Shown: positions 30,351 to 40,385 of the stretch, in pieces
Layout of the letters: each line of letters opens with the position of its first letter
How positions within the stretch are numbered: position 1 is the first letter of the stretch
Assembly (NCBI GenBank): GCA_031761405.1
Contig: JASEVX010000005.1
Span: forward strand, 30,925,127-30,989,126
Direction of reading: 5' to 3'
Source: Serripes groenlandicus
Lineage: Eukaryota; Mollusca; Bivalvia; Cardiida; Cardiidae
Length of the DNA stretch: 64,000 bases
Made by a program: the position numbers and the translations under genes
Notes under the pieces: generated by a model
Databases searched by the model: none
Told to the model about the DNA's origin: nothing
Seen by the model: only the letters and a program-made list of their open reading frames with translations

Positions 30351-30580
30351 TTAACCCTTTCCCTTATATAGACGCTTTCGGACGCCTCTGCAGCAGACGG
30401 CTTTTTGAAAACATAGTGACAAAAAAAGAAATTGCACAAAACGTGCAATTTCTCCTTTTGCCACAATGTTTTCCACTTTTTGTCATAGGTTATCCATTCA
30501 ATTATGGAGATTTTCTATGTTTTGACAAAATACGTTCAAAGTCGTCTGCTGCAGGATTGTCGTATGAGGGAAAGGGTTAA
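30351..30580 (-). mobile_element. TTAA MITE, full length, GCAC-apex
   Basis: 230 bp, intact TTAA ends, apex GCACAAAACGTGC. Good reference copy for the reverse orientation. Confidence 0.93.
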
Positions 30581-30689
30581 GTTAGAACATTTTGGTTTTT
30601 TTAGTGACAGACTAATTGGTGGTATGATAGAAGGTAGAGAAGGATTGTCTGGAACCAGTCCATTCATTTTTTTTTTAAATATTCCACAG

Positions 30690-30850
30690 ATGCATGTGAT
30701 TTCATTGACATTATTTATCAAGACATCTCTCTGAACCTGAAATAGTGTTCAGTAATGGAGAGCTACTGAAGAAAGAGATATTTGAAGTAATTCATTGCCG
30801 ATATTGTAATAAGACTTTAAAGTTAATAAACTGATTCCAGTCTAGATTTC
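30690..30850 (+). CDS. Candidate terminal exon with poly(A) signal
   Basis: A T-rich tract ends in TATTCCACAG at 30689. After two bases completing a split codon, 17 codons (ACDFIDIIYQDISLNLK) run to TAG at 30743-30745. AATAAA follows at 30825-30830, about 80 bp past the stop, so acceptor, frame, stop and poly(A) signal are in the right order for a last exon. The peptide is too short to assign. No upstream exon was identified. The sequence is not a repeat in this window. A perfect inverted repeat lies 55 bp further on. Confidence 0.3.
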
Positions 30851-30884
30851 GATTAGTGTCTTTGGAATTCGCCTACTCACTATG

Positions 30885-30910
30885 GCAATGGGCTCTAAAG
30901 AGCCCATTGC
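30885..30910. other. Perfect 12-bp inverted repeat
   Basis: GCAATGGGCTCT-AA-AGAGCCCATTGC, a hairpin with no mismatch, downstream of the candidate poly(A) signal. Function unknown. Confidence 0.85.
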
Positions 30911-30969
30911 AAAAAATATAATGGCAAGCTATTAGGGTGGCTAAAATTATAACCTGGCAGTGTTGAGTC

Positions 30970-31195
30970 TTAACCCTTTCCCTCGTACGACAATTCTGCT
31001 ACAGACGACTTCGAACATTTTTTGTCAAAAAAATAGTAAATCTCTATAATTGAATGGATAACCTAAAAGAAGAAAACATTGTGTAAAAAAGGAGAAATTG
31101 CTAGTTTTGAGCAATTTCTTCTCTTGTCACTATGTTTTCAAAAAGCCGTCTGCTGCAGAGGCGTCAGAAAGAGTCTATATGAGGGAAAGGGTTAA
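30970..31195 (+). mobile_element. TTAA MITE, near full length
   Basis: TTAACCCTTTCCCTCGTACG to TATGAGGGAAAGGGTTAA. A few bases are missing at CCTATGAC. Apex GCTAGTTTTGAGC. Confidence 0.9.
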
Positions 31196-31379
31196 GAGGG
31201 GAAAACAGATGGCACACAATGCTGGAAAATACCTAAACAATCAAAGAAGATTAAAGACTAAACAGACCAAATCTTGTTAATCTTTTAACCTATATTCCCT
31301 TCATCACACCTAATCTTTATTTAAGTTTTAAAAATACACTTTATTCCGTTCTTTCTATTTTGATATCATTCTGAGGTGT

Positions 31380-31545
31380 ATTAAGCAGCAGACAGCTTTT
31401 GAAAACATTGCTGGAAAAAATATAAATTGCTCCAAACAAGCAATTCAACCCCTTTGACTGCTGGAACCGATTTCGTGAAGCCTGTGCCGAGAGCCAGTCC
31501 AATCCGTCGTTCCAAGTAATCTGATCAGGCAGTTGGCTACTCAAC
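31380..31545. other. MITE scrap plus GC-richer island
   Basis: AAGCAGCAGACAGCTTTTG and ATTGCTCCAAACAAGCAATTC (31385-31447) are MITE sequence. From 31448 to 31530 the DNA is GC-richer and open on both strands (minus: MSSQLPDQITWNDGLDWL..; plus: FDCWNRFREACAESQ.. ending at a possible GTAATC donor). The strand cannot be decided and no family is recognised. Confidence 0.25.
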
Positions 31546-31566
31546 CCAAGTTAATTATGTTTCCTG

Positions 31567-31862
31567 ACCCGAGCCCCGGTAGCGACGCGGGCTGTCAATC
31601 CAGGGGTTATGAGTTTGAATCCCGGCTCGCCAAACTTTCTTTTCGACGATTGACAAAAGTCAATGCGACATGCGTCATTCGTCTTCCACCAATGGGCTAA
31701 GTCTATGTGGAAAAGCAGCCAGTTGTTTGGGAAGATTGTTGTGTGTGGGGTACTGGTGTGAGAAAACCAGGAAATGCATGAGTAGGTGAACTGGCCGCCG
31801 TGATATAACTGAGAAATTGTTAAAAAACGGCGTTAAACCCCCAATCAATCAATCAATCAACT
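31567..31862 (+). mobile_element. tRNA-derived SINE, family 1, A-box deleted
   Basis: CCGAGCCCCGGTAGCGACGC lacks the CTCAGTCGGTAG segment present in other copies, so the A box is destroyed while the B box GAGTTTGAATCCC remains. Tail CCCCCAATCAATCAATCAA. Probably transcriptionally dead. Confidence 0.9.
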
Positions 31863-31954
31863 CTATCCTAATTATATCTTCGTTCATAGAGCTAGAACGA
31901 ACGAGATTTTGCAATTTTTTGCCTTAATTTTGCAAAAGTCTTATTTGCTGTAGA

Positions 31955-32130
31955 TTTGTTTCCCATATACAACAAATCTGCAGCAGACGACTTTAAAAAC
32001 TTAGTGACAAAAAACTGGAAAATTCTCCATAAAAGAAAGCTTACATAAATTTCACCTTAGGCCACAATGTTTTCAAAAGTCGTCTGCTGCTATTGAGTCA
32101 AATTGCGTCTGCAGGTGGGAAAGGGTTAAA
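31955..32130. mobile_element. TTAA MITE, diverged
   Basis: TTCCCATATACAACAAATC, TGCAGCAGACGACTTTAAAA, GTCGTCTGCTGCTATTG and GTGGGAAAGGGTTAA. Confidence 0.65.
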
Positions 32131-32379
32131 AATACAGCATTAAAAGGGTTCATTAAAGACTATTTCCTTATCTTACTGGTGTATTTTGTTTGTGCTGAAT
32201 TCCAATTTTGTATCTAAGTTAAGCATTTAAATATTTCAGATGCTATAATTGTATACATGTAGATCAGGTAAATGGATTAAACAGTTCTTCCTTCTAAATT
32301 CAAGAAAGATAATATTCCATTGGTTTGGGAGAATAATTTATTTAAAATTTTCCCCTACTAGGATTTTAATTATTTCCAA

Positions 32380-32523
32380 CTTGCAGAAGCATTTGCAGCA
32401 GATTGCTTTTGAAAACATTGAAGTCAAATTAAAATTTTAAACAAATTTTCCACCTTTTTCTCTATAGTAGTTGTTTGCAAAGTAGCCTGCCTGCTACAGT
32501 TGTTGAATGTGCAAAAGGGTAAA
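32380..32523. mobile_element. MITE remnant
   Basis: GCATTTGCAGCAGATTGCTTTTG, GTAGCCTGCCTGCTACAG and TGTGCAAAAGGGTAA. Confidence 0.45.
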
Positions 32524-32631
32524 AAAAATGTCTTAAATCAAAACGTGAAAAATATTGTTTAATAAGAAGCAAATTATTATATTCATGATTTTGTTCCCAT
32601 AATATTTAAAGAACATTTGTTTTTAAGTGTA

Positions 32632-32862
32632 TTAACCCTTTCCCTCATACGGCAATTCTGCAGCAGACGACTTTGAACGTATTTTGCCAAAAAAAAAGAA
32701 AATCTCCATAATTTAATGGATAACCTATGACAAAAAGTGGAAAACATTGTGTCAAAAGGAGAAATTGCACGTTTTGTGCAATTTCTTCTTTTGTCACTAT
32801 GTTTTCAAAAAGCCATCTGCTGCAGAGGAGTCAGAAAGCGTCTATATGAGGGAAAGGGTTAA
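32632..32862 (+). mobile_element. TTAA MITE, full length, GCAC-apex
   Basis: TTAACCCTTTCCCTCATACG to TATGAGGGAAAGGGTTAA, apex GCACGTTTTGTGC, diagnostic GACAAAAAGTGG. Confidence 0.93.
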
Positions 32863-33039
32863 GGGTGGTATATATTGAACGTTGAGAATATGAAAGTGTG
32901 GAATTAATCCGTTTAAAGGCTTAACATAATACAATTTATGAAGTCACACTATGATTTGAGTTGTGAACTTTTTGGAATTCACAATTTAATGAACCAAGCA
33001 CATTTTTATTGAAACGTTTCAAGCTTGTATAGTGATCTT

Positions 33040-33255
33040 TGTTTTATTGGAGTTTAAAGCCGTTTTCAACAATATTACACTTATATCACTGTGACAGTTC
33101 ACTTATTCATGATCTCTCAGTAATCAAACCAGTATTAAGCTAGGAAATGTGCCATGTCATAGGGCTCTCCACCATGACTGTTGTGCCGCGACTAGGGACC
33201 GAAACCCGGACACCTGGTTACGAATCCCCAACACTTTCCCACCTGACCATGGTGG
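33040..33255 (-). mobile_element. SINE-like element, second tRNA-derived group
   Basis: On the minus strand GTGTCCGGGTTTCGGTCCC with TAGTCGCGGCAC is B-box-like. The plus-strand left end GGAGTTTAAAGCCGTTTTCAAC parallels the tails of other SINEs. Related to the fragment at 5848. Confidence 0.6.
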
Positions 33256-33469
33256 ATTCTACTTATCTAGTGACACTTGCTGGACTGTTGTATTATGACA
33301 AAATGCTGACATTTGGATGATGTTGGCTCTTCTAATCAGAGGTAATGCCCTTGAAATTGAAACAATTTATATCATACACAATTTCTCTTACATTTTCGAA
33401 AATGTATTTTAAAACAAGGATACTTCTCCATCCTTTTACAGTCATAGGGGTTATCTGTTCACAAAGGCC
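33256..33469. other. No recognisable feature
   Basis: Unassigned spacer. Confidence 0.4.
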
Positions 33470-34240
33470 AGAATCATCCAGTGAAGTTTGGAGACACTGA
33501 GTCATAGGCTTCTTGAGATATTTAGTTGAAACCAGTCTGAATTCAGCTGTCCATAATACCTCGAGCTTGGACCAAATGAACCCAACAAACAGTAGATGAA
33601 TCCAATCATCAAATGAAGTTTAAAAACCCTTGGTCAAAGGGTTTTTGAGATATTGAGCAGAAACACCCCCCATTACCTTAAACCTTGACCTAGTGATCCC
33701 AATATAGTCAATCATCAAATGAAAGTAAGAGCCTCTGGGTCAAAGGGGTTGTGAGGTATGGAGCAATAATAACATTGACATTAAAAAAACCTGTTACTTT
33801 GACCTTTGACCAAATAACCCCCAAAACAATAAAGGTCCCTTATTCAAGGAGTCGAGTCATCATGTGGAATTTGAAGGCAGAGGGTTTTTGAGATATTGAG
33901 CAGAAACATATTTAATCTTTACAGGTTCTGTGACCTTGAACATTGACCCAGTGACTGCAAAACTAATATGGGTCATCTTCTTAAGGAGTCCAATCATCCT
34001 GTGATGTTTCAAGACTTTGGAAAAGAAGATTTTTGGGAACTGAGCAGAAACAGATTTGACCTTTATGGCCCTGTGACATTGACCTTTGACCCATTGATCC
34101 ATATGTCCAATCATCCTATGAAGTATGAATACTTTGGGAACAAAGGGTTCCTGAGGTATTTAGCAGAAATGTATTCGACTCTTAAGGTGTCTGTGACATT
34201 GAATTTTGACCCAGTGAACATCAAAACAATAGTCATCAAC
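33470..34240 (+). repeat. Degenerate tandem repeat related to element G
   Basis: Units of roughly 115-130 bp contain GAGATATTGAGCAGAAAC and TTGACCTTTGACC-like motifs. Similar phrases (GTTATTGAGCGGAAAC, GACCTTGACCTTTGACC) occur in the element at 54286. Ends are not identifiable, so this is an old core. Open frames in it derive from the period. Confidence 0.65.
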
Positions 34241-34678
34241 TCAAAAAGCCAAAGCACCCTATCAAGATTGAAGTCTATTCAAATTGCTCACAATGTTTTC
34301 AAAAGTGTCTGTCAGAATGCAAGTGCTGATAACAATATGCAGGCCAAGTTTGAAGTTGTGTGACATGGGATTACCGGTATTCCCTTTACTTGGAGTTTGA
34401 AATTGTTGAAGATTTTGCAGTTTCATAACACAATTTTATTACAGTTATGCCTGCAGAAATGATTTTCAGTTAGGTAATTATTTTATCATCATATCATTAT
34501 CAGATGATTATCAAATCAATATTCAATTAAATTCAGATTAGTGTTAGCAGAGTTATTGCCCTTGGACTATCCTAAATTCACCATCCACCAAATACCATTG
34601 AAATATCTTACATTGTGCAGAGAAAATGGGAGGAACCTAATAATTTTACATTTGTTGTAAATGGCATGATTTCTTAAA
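34241..34678. other. No recognisable feature
   Basis: AT-rich spacer without supported features. Confidence 0.4.
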
Positions 34679-34885
34679 ATACTTTCCCACATACAACAAA
34701 TCTGCAGCAGAAGACTTTGAAAGATTCCAGACAAAAATATGGAAGATCTGTGAATGTTTCATTTATATGCTGAATATAATAAATAGCAGTGTGGCCCAAA
34801 ATTAAGCAATTCCTCCTTGAATTACATTTGTTTTCAAAAATCTGCTGCAGAGGTGTCAGAAAGCGATTGTATGTGGGAAAAGTTT
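34679..34885 (+). mobile_element. TTAA MITE, CACATACAAC-type, diverged
   Basis: ACTTTCCCACATACAACAAATC, TGCAGCAGAAGACTTTG, then ATCTGCTGCAGAGGTGTC and TATGTGGGAAAAG. Confidence 0.65.
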
Positions 34886-34944
34886 GCAGCAGAAGAAGAA
34901 AATTTCAAGGAAAAAATAGTGATAATGACTGCCACTGCCTCGGT

Positions 34945-35122
34945 TGTACCCTTTCCCACATACAACAATTATGGCAGCAGATGACATTTGAATCATACTG
35001 ACAAAAACGTGAAAAATCTCCATAAATGAGAGTTTAATTATTAATAAGAGTTGAAAACATTGCTCATTTTGAGCAAATTATGCTTCAGAAAGCATCTTTA
35101 TACAAGTGGGAAAGAGTTAAGA
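34945..35122 (+). mobile_element. TTAA MITE, diverged
   Basis: TACCCTTTCCCACATACAAC, GGCAGCAGATGACATTTG and GTGGGAAAGAGTTAA, with a short GCTCATTTTGAGC. Confidence 0.65.
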
Positions 35123-35320
35123 AATAAATCAGATGTACCACATCACATGAAATCTGGCCAGGACTTTGACATGAGTAACAATCCAGATTGGCTTTTTCAT
35201 ATATTCACAGTCTGATCAGTATCTGATCTTATTATACCTCACATGACTTTGTAATGTTAAATTCTCATATACTCATCATGGGCAATTTCTTACTGTCTCA
35301 ATGCTAACAGTACATTTTTG

Positions 35321-35450
35321 ACCGGTTAACAGTATACTGTTACATGGCATGTGCGTTAAAATGTTGGTTAAGCATGTGCGTGATGTAATTTCAAACAATA
35401 ATGTCACCTTTTAGACACACATGCCATGTGACAGTATACTGTTAACTGGT
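35321..35450. mobile_element. 130-bp foldback MITE, type V
   Basis: Inverted ends of about 32 bp: ACCGGTTAACAGTATACTGT at the left and ACAGTATACTGTTAACTGGT at the right, each also carrying CATGGCATGTG/CACATGCCATG. ACAGTATACTGT is itself a perfect palindrome. Single copy in the window. Target duplication not evident. Confidence 0.75.
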
Positions 35451-35624
35451 ATATTCATATGTGTGTGGTACATTGTAGTATAGATCTACCCATGTTCACC
35501 TCCCCTACAAAGGTACAGAATAAACTGAATAAACGTGTAATTTTGTTCGGTATAATAAAATAAATATTGCATGGCTTCCAGTGTGACAGTACATAGTGTC
35601 AACATTAAAATTTTAAAGTAGAAA

Positions 35625-35870
35625 ATGTTTTACCCTTCCCAACATATAAACGCTTTCTGACGCCTCTAAGCAGACGACTTTTGAACATTCAGTCTGACAA
35701 AAGGAGAAATTATTCAAAACAAGCAATTTCTCCTTCTGCCACATGCAATGTTTTCAAGTTTTTCCAGTAATAATACGTTCAATTAGTAAGATTTCCATTT
35801 TTTTTATAAGAAGTTTTGAAAGTTATCTGCTGCAGATTTGGTATATTTGGGAAGGGGTTAAATAATAGAG
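35625..35870 (-). mobile_element. TTAA MITE, diverged
   Basis: ACCCTTCCCAACATATAAACG, GACGCCTCTAAGCAGACGAC, GAAATTATTCAAAACAAGC and TTGGGAAGGGGTTAA. Confidence 0.65.
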
Positions 35871-36010
35871 AGTAATAATTGCTTATTGAATAGAGTTGAA
35901 ATAATTTTGGCAAATGGAGAAATGGCTCGTTAATATGACCACTTTCTCCTTTTGCCATACTCTGCAGCAGAGGGGTCAGAATGCGTCTATATGTGGGAAA
36001 CGGTTTAAAA
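35868..36010 (+). mobile_element. TTAA MITE fragment
   Basis: ATTGAATAGAGTTGAAATAAT, CTCTGCAGCAGAGGGGTC and TATGTGGGAAACGGTTTAA. Confidence 0.55.
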
Positions 36011-36089
36011 TCCATTGTACAAAGTATGCAATTTGATTGGAATATCTGTAAACTTTTAAAGATCAGTTTCTGTGTGATGTGACTCATCT

Positions 36090-36293
36090 CTTAAACCATT
36101 CTCACATACATCAAATCTGCAGCAGCCGACAACTTAAACATACTGACAAAAAACCTGAAAATCTCTATAAATGAGAGTTTGATTATCAAAAAGAGTTGAA
36201 AACATTGTGGCAAAAGGAGAAAATGCTTGTTTTGAGCAATTTCTCCTTTTGTCATACTGTTTTCAATAGTCGTCAGCTGCCAAAACATCAGAA
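36090..36293 (+). mobile_element. TTAA MITE cut by HINE-like element A1
   Basis: TTAAACCATTCTCACATACATC, TCTGCAGCAGCCGAC, apex GCTTGTTTTGAGC, GTCGTCAGCTGCC. The right TIR is missing where the HINE-like element begins. Confidence 0.68.
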
Positions 36294-37165
36294 AACAAGA
36301 TGTATTTGTGAAACACTGATGCCCCCAAATGGCAACATCTAGGTCAAAGGTCAAGGTCGCCAGGTAAAAAATGTTGGTACTGACAGAAAGGTCATGTCAC
36401 AAGGAATACACATGTGAAATATGGTAGCCGTACCTGTTATGGTTCAAAAGTAGTCGTCAAGGTTAAAGTTTTTATCGAGAATGGCAACATCTAGGTCAAA
36501 GGTCAAGGTCGCAAGGTGAAAAATTTTGGTACTGACAGAAAGATCATGTCACAAGGTATACACATGTGAAATATGGTAGCCTTACCTGTTATGGTTCAAA
36601 AGTAGTTGTCAAGGTTAAAGTTTTTATCGAGAATGGCAACATCTAAGTCAAAGGTCAAGGTCGCAAGGTGAAAATTTTTGGTACTGACAGAAAGGTCATG
36701 TCACAAGGTATACACATGTGAAATATGGTAGCCTTACCTGTTATGGTTCAAAAGTAGTGGTGAAGGTTAAAGTTTTTTTTGAGAATGGCAACATCTAGGT
36801 CAAAGGTCAAGGTCGCAAGGTAAAAAATGTTGGTACTGACAGAAAGTTCATGTCACAAGGAATACACATGTGAAATATGGTAGCCGTACCTGTTATGGTT
36901 CAAAAGTAATGGCCAAGGTTAAAGTTTTTTTCGAGAATGGCAACATCGGTCAAAGGTCAAGGTCGCAAGGTCAAAAATTTGGGTACTTACAGAAAGGTCA
37001 TGTCACAAGGAATACACATGTGAAATATGGTAGCCGTACCTGTTATGGTTCAAAAGAAGTGGTCAAGGTTAAAGTTTTTTTCGTGCAGACAGACAGACGT
37101 GCAGACGTGCAGACAGGCCAAAAACAAGATGCCCACCGAATTGGAGATTCCGGGGGCATTAAAAA
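36294..37165 (+). mobile_element. HINE/pearl-like element A1 (5 core units)
   Basis: Starts AACAAGATGTATTTGTG (weak 5' hairpin) then TGATGCCCCC. Core units start GGCAACATCT at 36331, 36483, 36635, 36787 and 36939, an exact 152-bp period. Each unit carries AGGTCAAAGGTCAAGGTCGC (diverged in places). A GACAGACGTGCAGAC microsatellite and a 3' imperfect hairpin ATGCCCACCGAAT..ATTCCGGGGGCAT follow, then TAAAAA. No coding capacity. Oldest of three family A copies. Confidence 0.8.
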
Positions 37166-37309
37166 TGGTTAATGATCCTTCAATTCAGATCATTAAGGAC
37201 ATCTTCTGTTTGGTAAAAATCAATATAGGAGTTCTAAAATAATGAAGTACCAAAATAACATTATAAAGTATCAAAATCACTGCAAAGCGGGGCAAATTTT
37301 ATTTTAACC

Positions 37310-37602
37310 CTAAATTCTCTTCAATAGACAAGATTTGAAAACATTGACATTATGAGCATTTTCTCTATGGCCATAATATTTTCACTTTTATTCAATTAAT
37401 ACTGTATGTAAATATTTGTAAATGTTTTTAACAGAGGCCCACAGGAAAGACTGGGCATGCCCAACTGTGCAGCCTCTATAAATAACTTCTTTATTATTAT
37501 TATTATTATTAATATTTTTTCATTGACAGATTTATGCCAAGACATTTTCAAAGTTGTCTGCCATAGATTTGTTGTATGTGGGAAAGGGGGAAAAAAAAAG
37601 AC
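37310..37602. mobile_element. Diverged TTAA MITE with an (ATT)n insertion
   Basis: MITE pieces AGACAAGATTTGAAAACATTG and GTTGTCTGCCATAGATTTGTTG with GTATGTGGGAAAGG. An (ATT)n microsatellite at 37487-37512 lies between them. Confidence 0.5.
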
Positions 37603-37639
37603 AACTTTTGTAGGAAGGCTTATCCCATCCTACTAAGTA

Positions 37640-37872
37640 TTAACCCTTTCCCTCATATATTTGCTTTCTGACAACTCTTCAGCAGACAGCTTTTTGAAAA
37701 CATGGCAACAAAAGAAGAAATTGCTCAAAACAAGCAATTTCTCCTTTTATCACCATGATTTCAACTCTATTCAATCATTGTTCTTTCATTTAAAGGGATT
37801 TTCTGCGCTTTTGTCCAGATGTTATAATCAAAGTCGTCTGCTCCAAAAATATTGTATGTGGGAAAGGGTTAA
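37640..37872 (-). mobile_element. TTAA MITE, mosaic of two variants
   Basis: The left half is the TCATATA type (TTAACCCTTTCCCTCATATAT) and the right half the TATGTGGG type with different internal sequence, suggesting recombination between variants. Confidence 0.8.
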
Positions 37873-38010
37873 ACAAGGGATCATGAAACAAGAGGTGGAT
37901 ACAGGCTCTTGTCTTGCTAAACTCTTCCCAGATGATTTGGATGGCGATACAGCAGACGACTTTTGAAAACATGTTGAGAAATTTTCTTTTTTATTTCAGC
38001 ATTATTTTCT
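37873..38010. other. Short spacer with an open frame
   Basis: Plus-strand codons MKQEVDTGSCLAKLFPDD appear protein-like, but both sides are MITE sequence. Not called a gene. Confidence 0.2.
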
Positions 38011-38240
38011 TTACCGTTTCCCACATTTGACAATTCTGCAGCAGATGACTTTGAACATATTTTGTCAAAAGATAGAAAATCTCTAAAATTGAATGGATAA
38101 CCTATGACTAAAAGTGGAAAAACATTGTGTCAAAAGGAGAAATTGCTCGTTTTGAGCAATTTCTTCTTTTGTCACTATGTTTTCAAAAAGCCATCTGCTG
38201 CAGAGGCGTCAGAAAGCGTCTATATAAGGGAAAGGGTTAG
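38011..38240 (+). mobile_element. TTAA MITE, full length, GCTC-apex
   Basis: 230 bp. The ends are TTAC/TTAG, one base from TTAA on each side. Apex GCTCGTTTTGAGC, diagnostic GACTAAAAGTGG. Confidence 0.9.
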
Positions 38241-38333
38241 ACCATACATTATGTTGCAACTTCGTTAGTTCAGATTCTATCTTTTCCTCAATATATTGCT
38301 TCAATTTCTGAAAATAGCATATCTGGCAATGGG

Positions 38334-38563
38334 TTAACCCTTTCCCTCATATAGACGCCTTCCGACGCCTCTGCAGCAGACAGCTTTTCGAAAACATAGT
38401 GACAAAAGAAGAAATTGCTCAAAACGAGCAATTTCTCCTTTTGCCACAATGTTTTCTACTTTTAGTCATAGGTTATCCATTCAATTATAGAGATTTTCTA
38501 TTTTTTGACAAAATATGTTCAAAGTCGTCTGCTTCAGCATTGTCGTATGGGTGAAAGGGATAA
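38334..38563 (-). mobile_element. TTAA MITE, full length, GCTC-apex
   Basis: TTAACCCTTTCCCTCATATAG to GGGTGAAAGGGATAA, apex GCTCAAAACGAGC. Confidence 0.9.
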
Positions 38564-38589
38564 GTTTTAAAAGAACGTTGAACCTTACC

Positions 38590-38757
38590 CACACACAAGT
38601 CTCTGCAATTGAAAGTTACATATATGATCATGTTGAAAATATTATGACAAATGGAGAGCAATTTCTTTATTAGCAACGATAGTTTTAAAATAATGATAGT
38701 CTTAAAAAGACGTCTGCTGCATCAGAATCAACCGTCTGCATTATTGAAAGGGTTAAA
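38590..38757. mobile_element. Diverged MITE remnant
   Basis: AATATTATGACAAATGGAG, AGACGTCTGCTGCATCAG and ATTGAAAGGGTTAA. Confidence 0.45.
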
Positions 38758-38856
38758 ATATATAAGAAAGTAAGACCTACCATTTATTTTAAATGTATAG
38801 ATTGTCTCAATAAAGTTGACGAATATCCCAAATTTCTACATTTAAATACCCAGACT

Positions 38857-39330
38857 TTAGTATCCAATCATTTTGCCATCTATCTCCGTCAGACCAACAT
38901 TGTCTTTATTGACTCCGTCAACATCCAAGAGGTCTTGCTGCAGGCGCGAGCAATCTGTATTGATCGGACAGCAGACGACAAATATTACTCCTCGTAATAT
39001 TGCAAAAAAATCATTTCCAAGACGATATTCCCCCTCTAGGAAGTAATAAAAGATACCACACAAACTTATATCAAAATCCCAAAGCCCTTTTATGAAAACT
39101 TCTTACAATCACAATTCCGGAAATAATTTGTGAAACTTGACAGAAACTGCGGCAGCTATCAGAGCTATCAGACGAACATACCCTTCCCTCGTTAAAGCTC
39201 CCAATAATACCAGTCCAGTTCTAACACGGATCTCTTTTTTCTCGAAAGTGATTTCCAATATGTTTCCACATATAACCTTTAACTGTAAGTTTCTCTTTAA
39301 ACCTGACTCAATTAGCCAATAACTCCAAGC
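38857..39330. other. Non-repeat island with protein-like open frames on both strands
   Basis: GC-richer than its surroundings and free of the window's repeats. Minus strand: an ATG-less frame 39330-39109 (…RVRTGLVLLGALTREGYV…) with a possible acceptor AAACTTACAG, and a second frame 39063-38857 (…AILRGVIFVVCC…) after TTACTTCCTAG. Plus strand: a frame from 39137 (MTETAAAIRAIRR…) preceded by AAACTTGACAG and reaching a GTAAGT donor at 39285, and another near 38868-39053. I cannot decide the strand or the product. It may hold real exons, or a decayed coding fragment. Confidence 0.3.
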
Positions 39331-39339
39331 TTAGGACCC

Positions 39340-39478
39340 TGTTCCTCATACAGACTGGTTTAGAAAATGTTTACTTATCATAGACAAAGTTGGAAAACAC
39401 TGTGAGAAAATGAGAAAATATTCTGACATTATGTATGCAATTGATTGAGTATCAAAATGTATCTTCCATTATTATCAA
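39340..39478. mobile_element. Weak MITE remnant
   Basis: TTCCTCATACAGACTGG and AGTTGGAAAACACTGTGAG are family-like. The rest is lost. Confidence 0.35.
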
Positions 39479-39479
39479 G

Positions 39480-39722
39480 TTGTCCCTTTCCCACATATAT
39501 ACATTTTCTGACGACTCTGCATCGAACAAATTTCAAAACATTTCGGCAAAAGGAGAAATATCTCATGATGAGGAATTTCTCCATTTGCCTCAATGTTTTC
39601 AACTCTATTTAAGAACTCTACTCTTATTTATTGAGATTTTTCATTTTTTTGCCAATAATGTTTTCAAAGTCGTCTGCTGCGAATTTATTGTATGTGAGAA
39701 ATGGTTTAATTATAACACTTTT
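39480..39722. mobile_element. TTAA MITE, diverged
   Basis: TCCCTTTCCCACATATATAC, GCAAAAGGAGAAATATCTC, GTCGTCTGCTGCGAATTTATTG and TGAGAAATGGTTTAA. Confidence 0.65.
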
Positions 39723-39791
39723 TTATCGCAGACAATTTAAATAGGAAAGGAAGCAGACAACTCTTCAAATATCAGATCAGGTAAATAGTTC

Positions 39792-40006
39792 ACCCTTTCC
39801 CACATACAATCAATCTGCAGCAGACGACTTTGAAAATATCTGGGCAAAAATATGAAAAATATAAAATGATAAAATCTAAATGATAGTGTAATTATGGAAA
39901 AGAGTTAAAAACGATATGAGCAATTTCTCTTTTTGCCACAATATTTTCAAATGTTGTCTTCTGTGGAGTCTTGAGAAAACATCTGTATGTGGGAAAGAGG
40001 TTAAAC
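39792..40006 (+). mobile_element. TTAA MITE, CACATACAAC-type
   Basis: CACCCTTTCCCACATACAATC, TCTGCAGCAGACGACTTTG, and GTATGTGGGAAAGAGGTTAA. The palindrome is reduced to GAGCAATTTC. Confidence 0.7.
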
Positions 40007-40064
40007 ACCCAAGAGATTTGCAATCTTCAGTTCTGTCTAAAATCTCAATTGTGTGCTATGTATA

Positions 40065-40282
40065 ATTAACCCTTTCCAACTTGTAGACGCTTTATGACAC
40101 CTCTGCAGCAGACGACTTTTAAAATCATTGTGGCAAAAGGAGAAATTGCTCATAATGATTAATTTTAATATCTTTTAATAATTAAACCCTTATATATGCA
40201 GATTATTCATGTTTTTGCCAATACATTTTCTATGTCATCTGCTGCAGAATTGTGCTATGTCATCTGCTGCAGAAGTGTTTAT
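40065..40282 (-). mobile_element. TTAA MITE with a duplicated end
   Basis: TTAACCCTTTCCAACTTGTAG, GACACCTCTGCAGCAGACG. At the right TATGTCATCTGCTGCAGAA occurs twice in a row (about 40233 and 40256), a local duplication. Confidence 0.65.
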
Positions 40283-40385
40283 CTCATTGCCTGATATGAT
40301 ATTTTTACAGACATCCGCTTTGAAAATGTATGAATAAATAATTGATTTCAATCTGAAAAATTGAAAGTTTAATTTTTACACAAAG

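Noticed and set aside
36294..37165. Regular 152-bp repeats that might suggest a CRISPR-like array.
   Set aside because: The whole unit is repeated, with no unique spacers, and the context is a eukaryotic tandem-core element.
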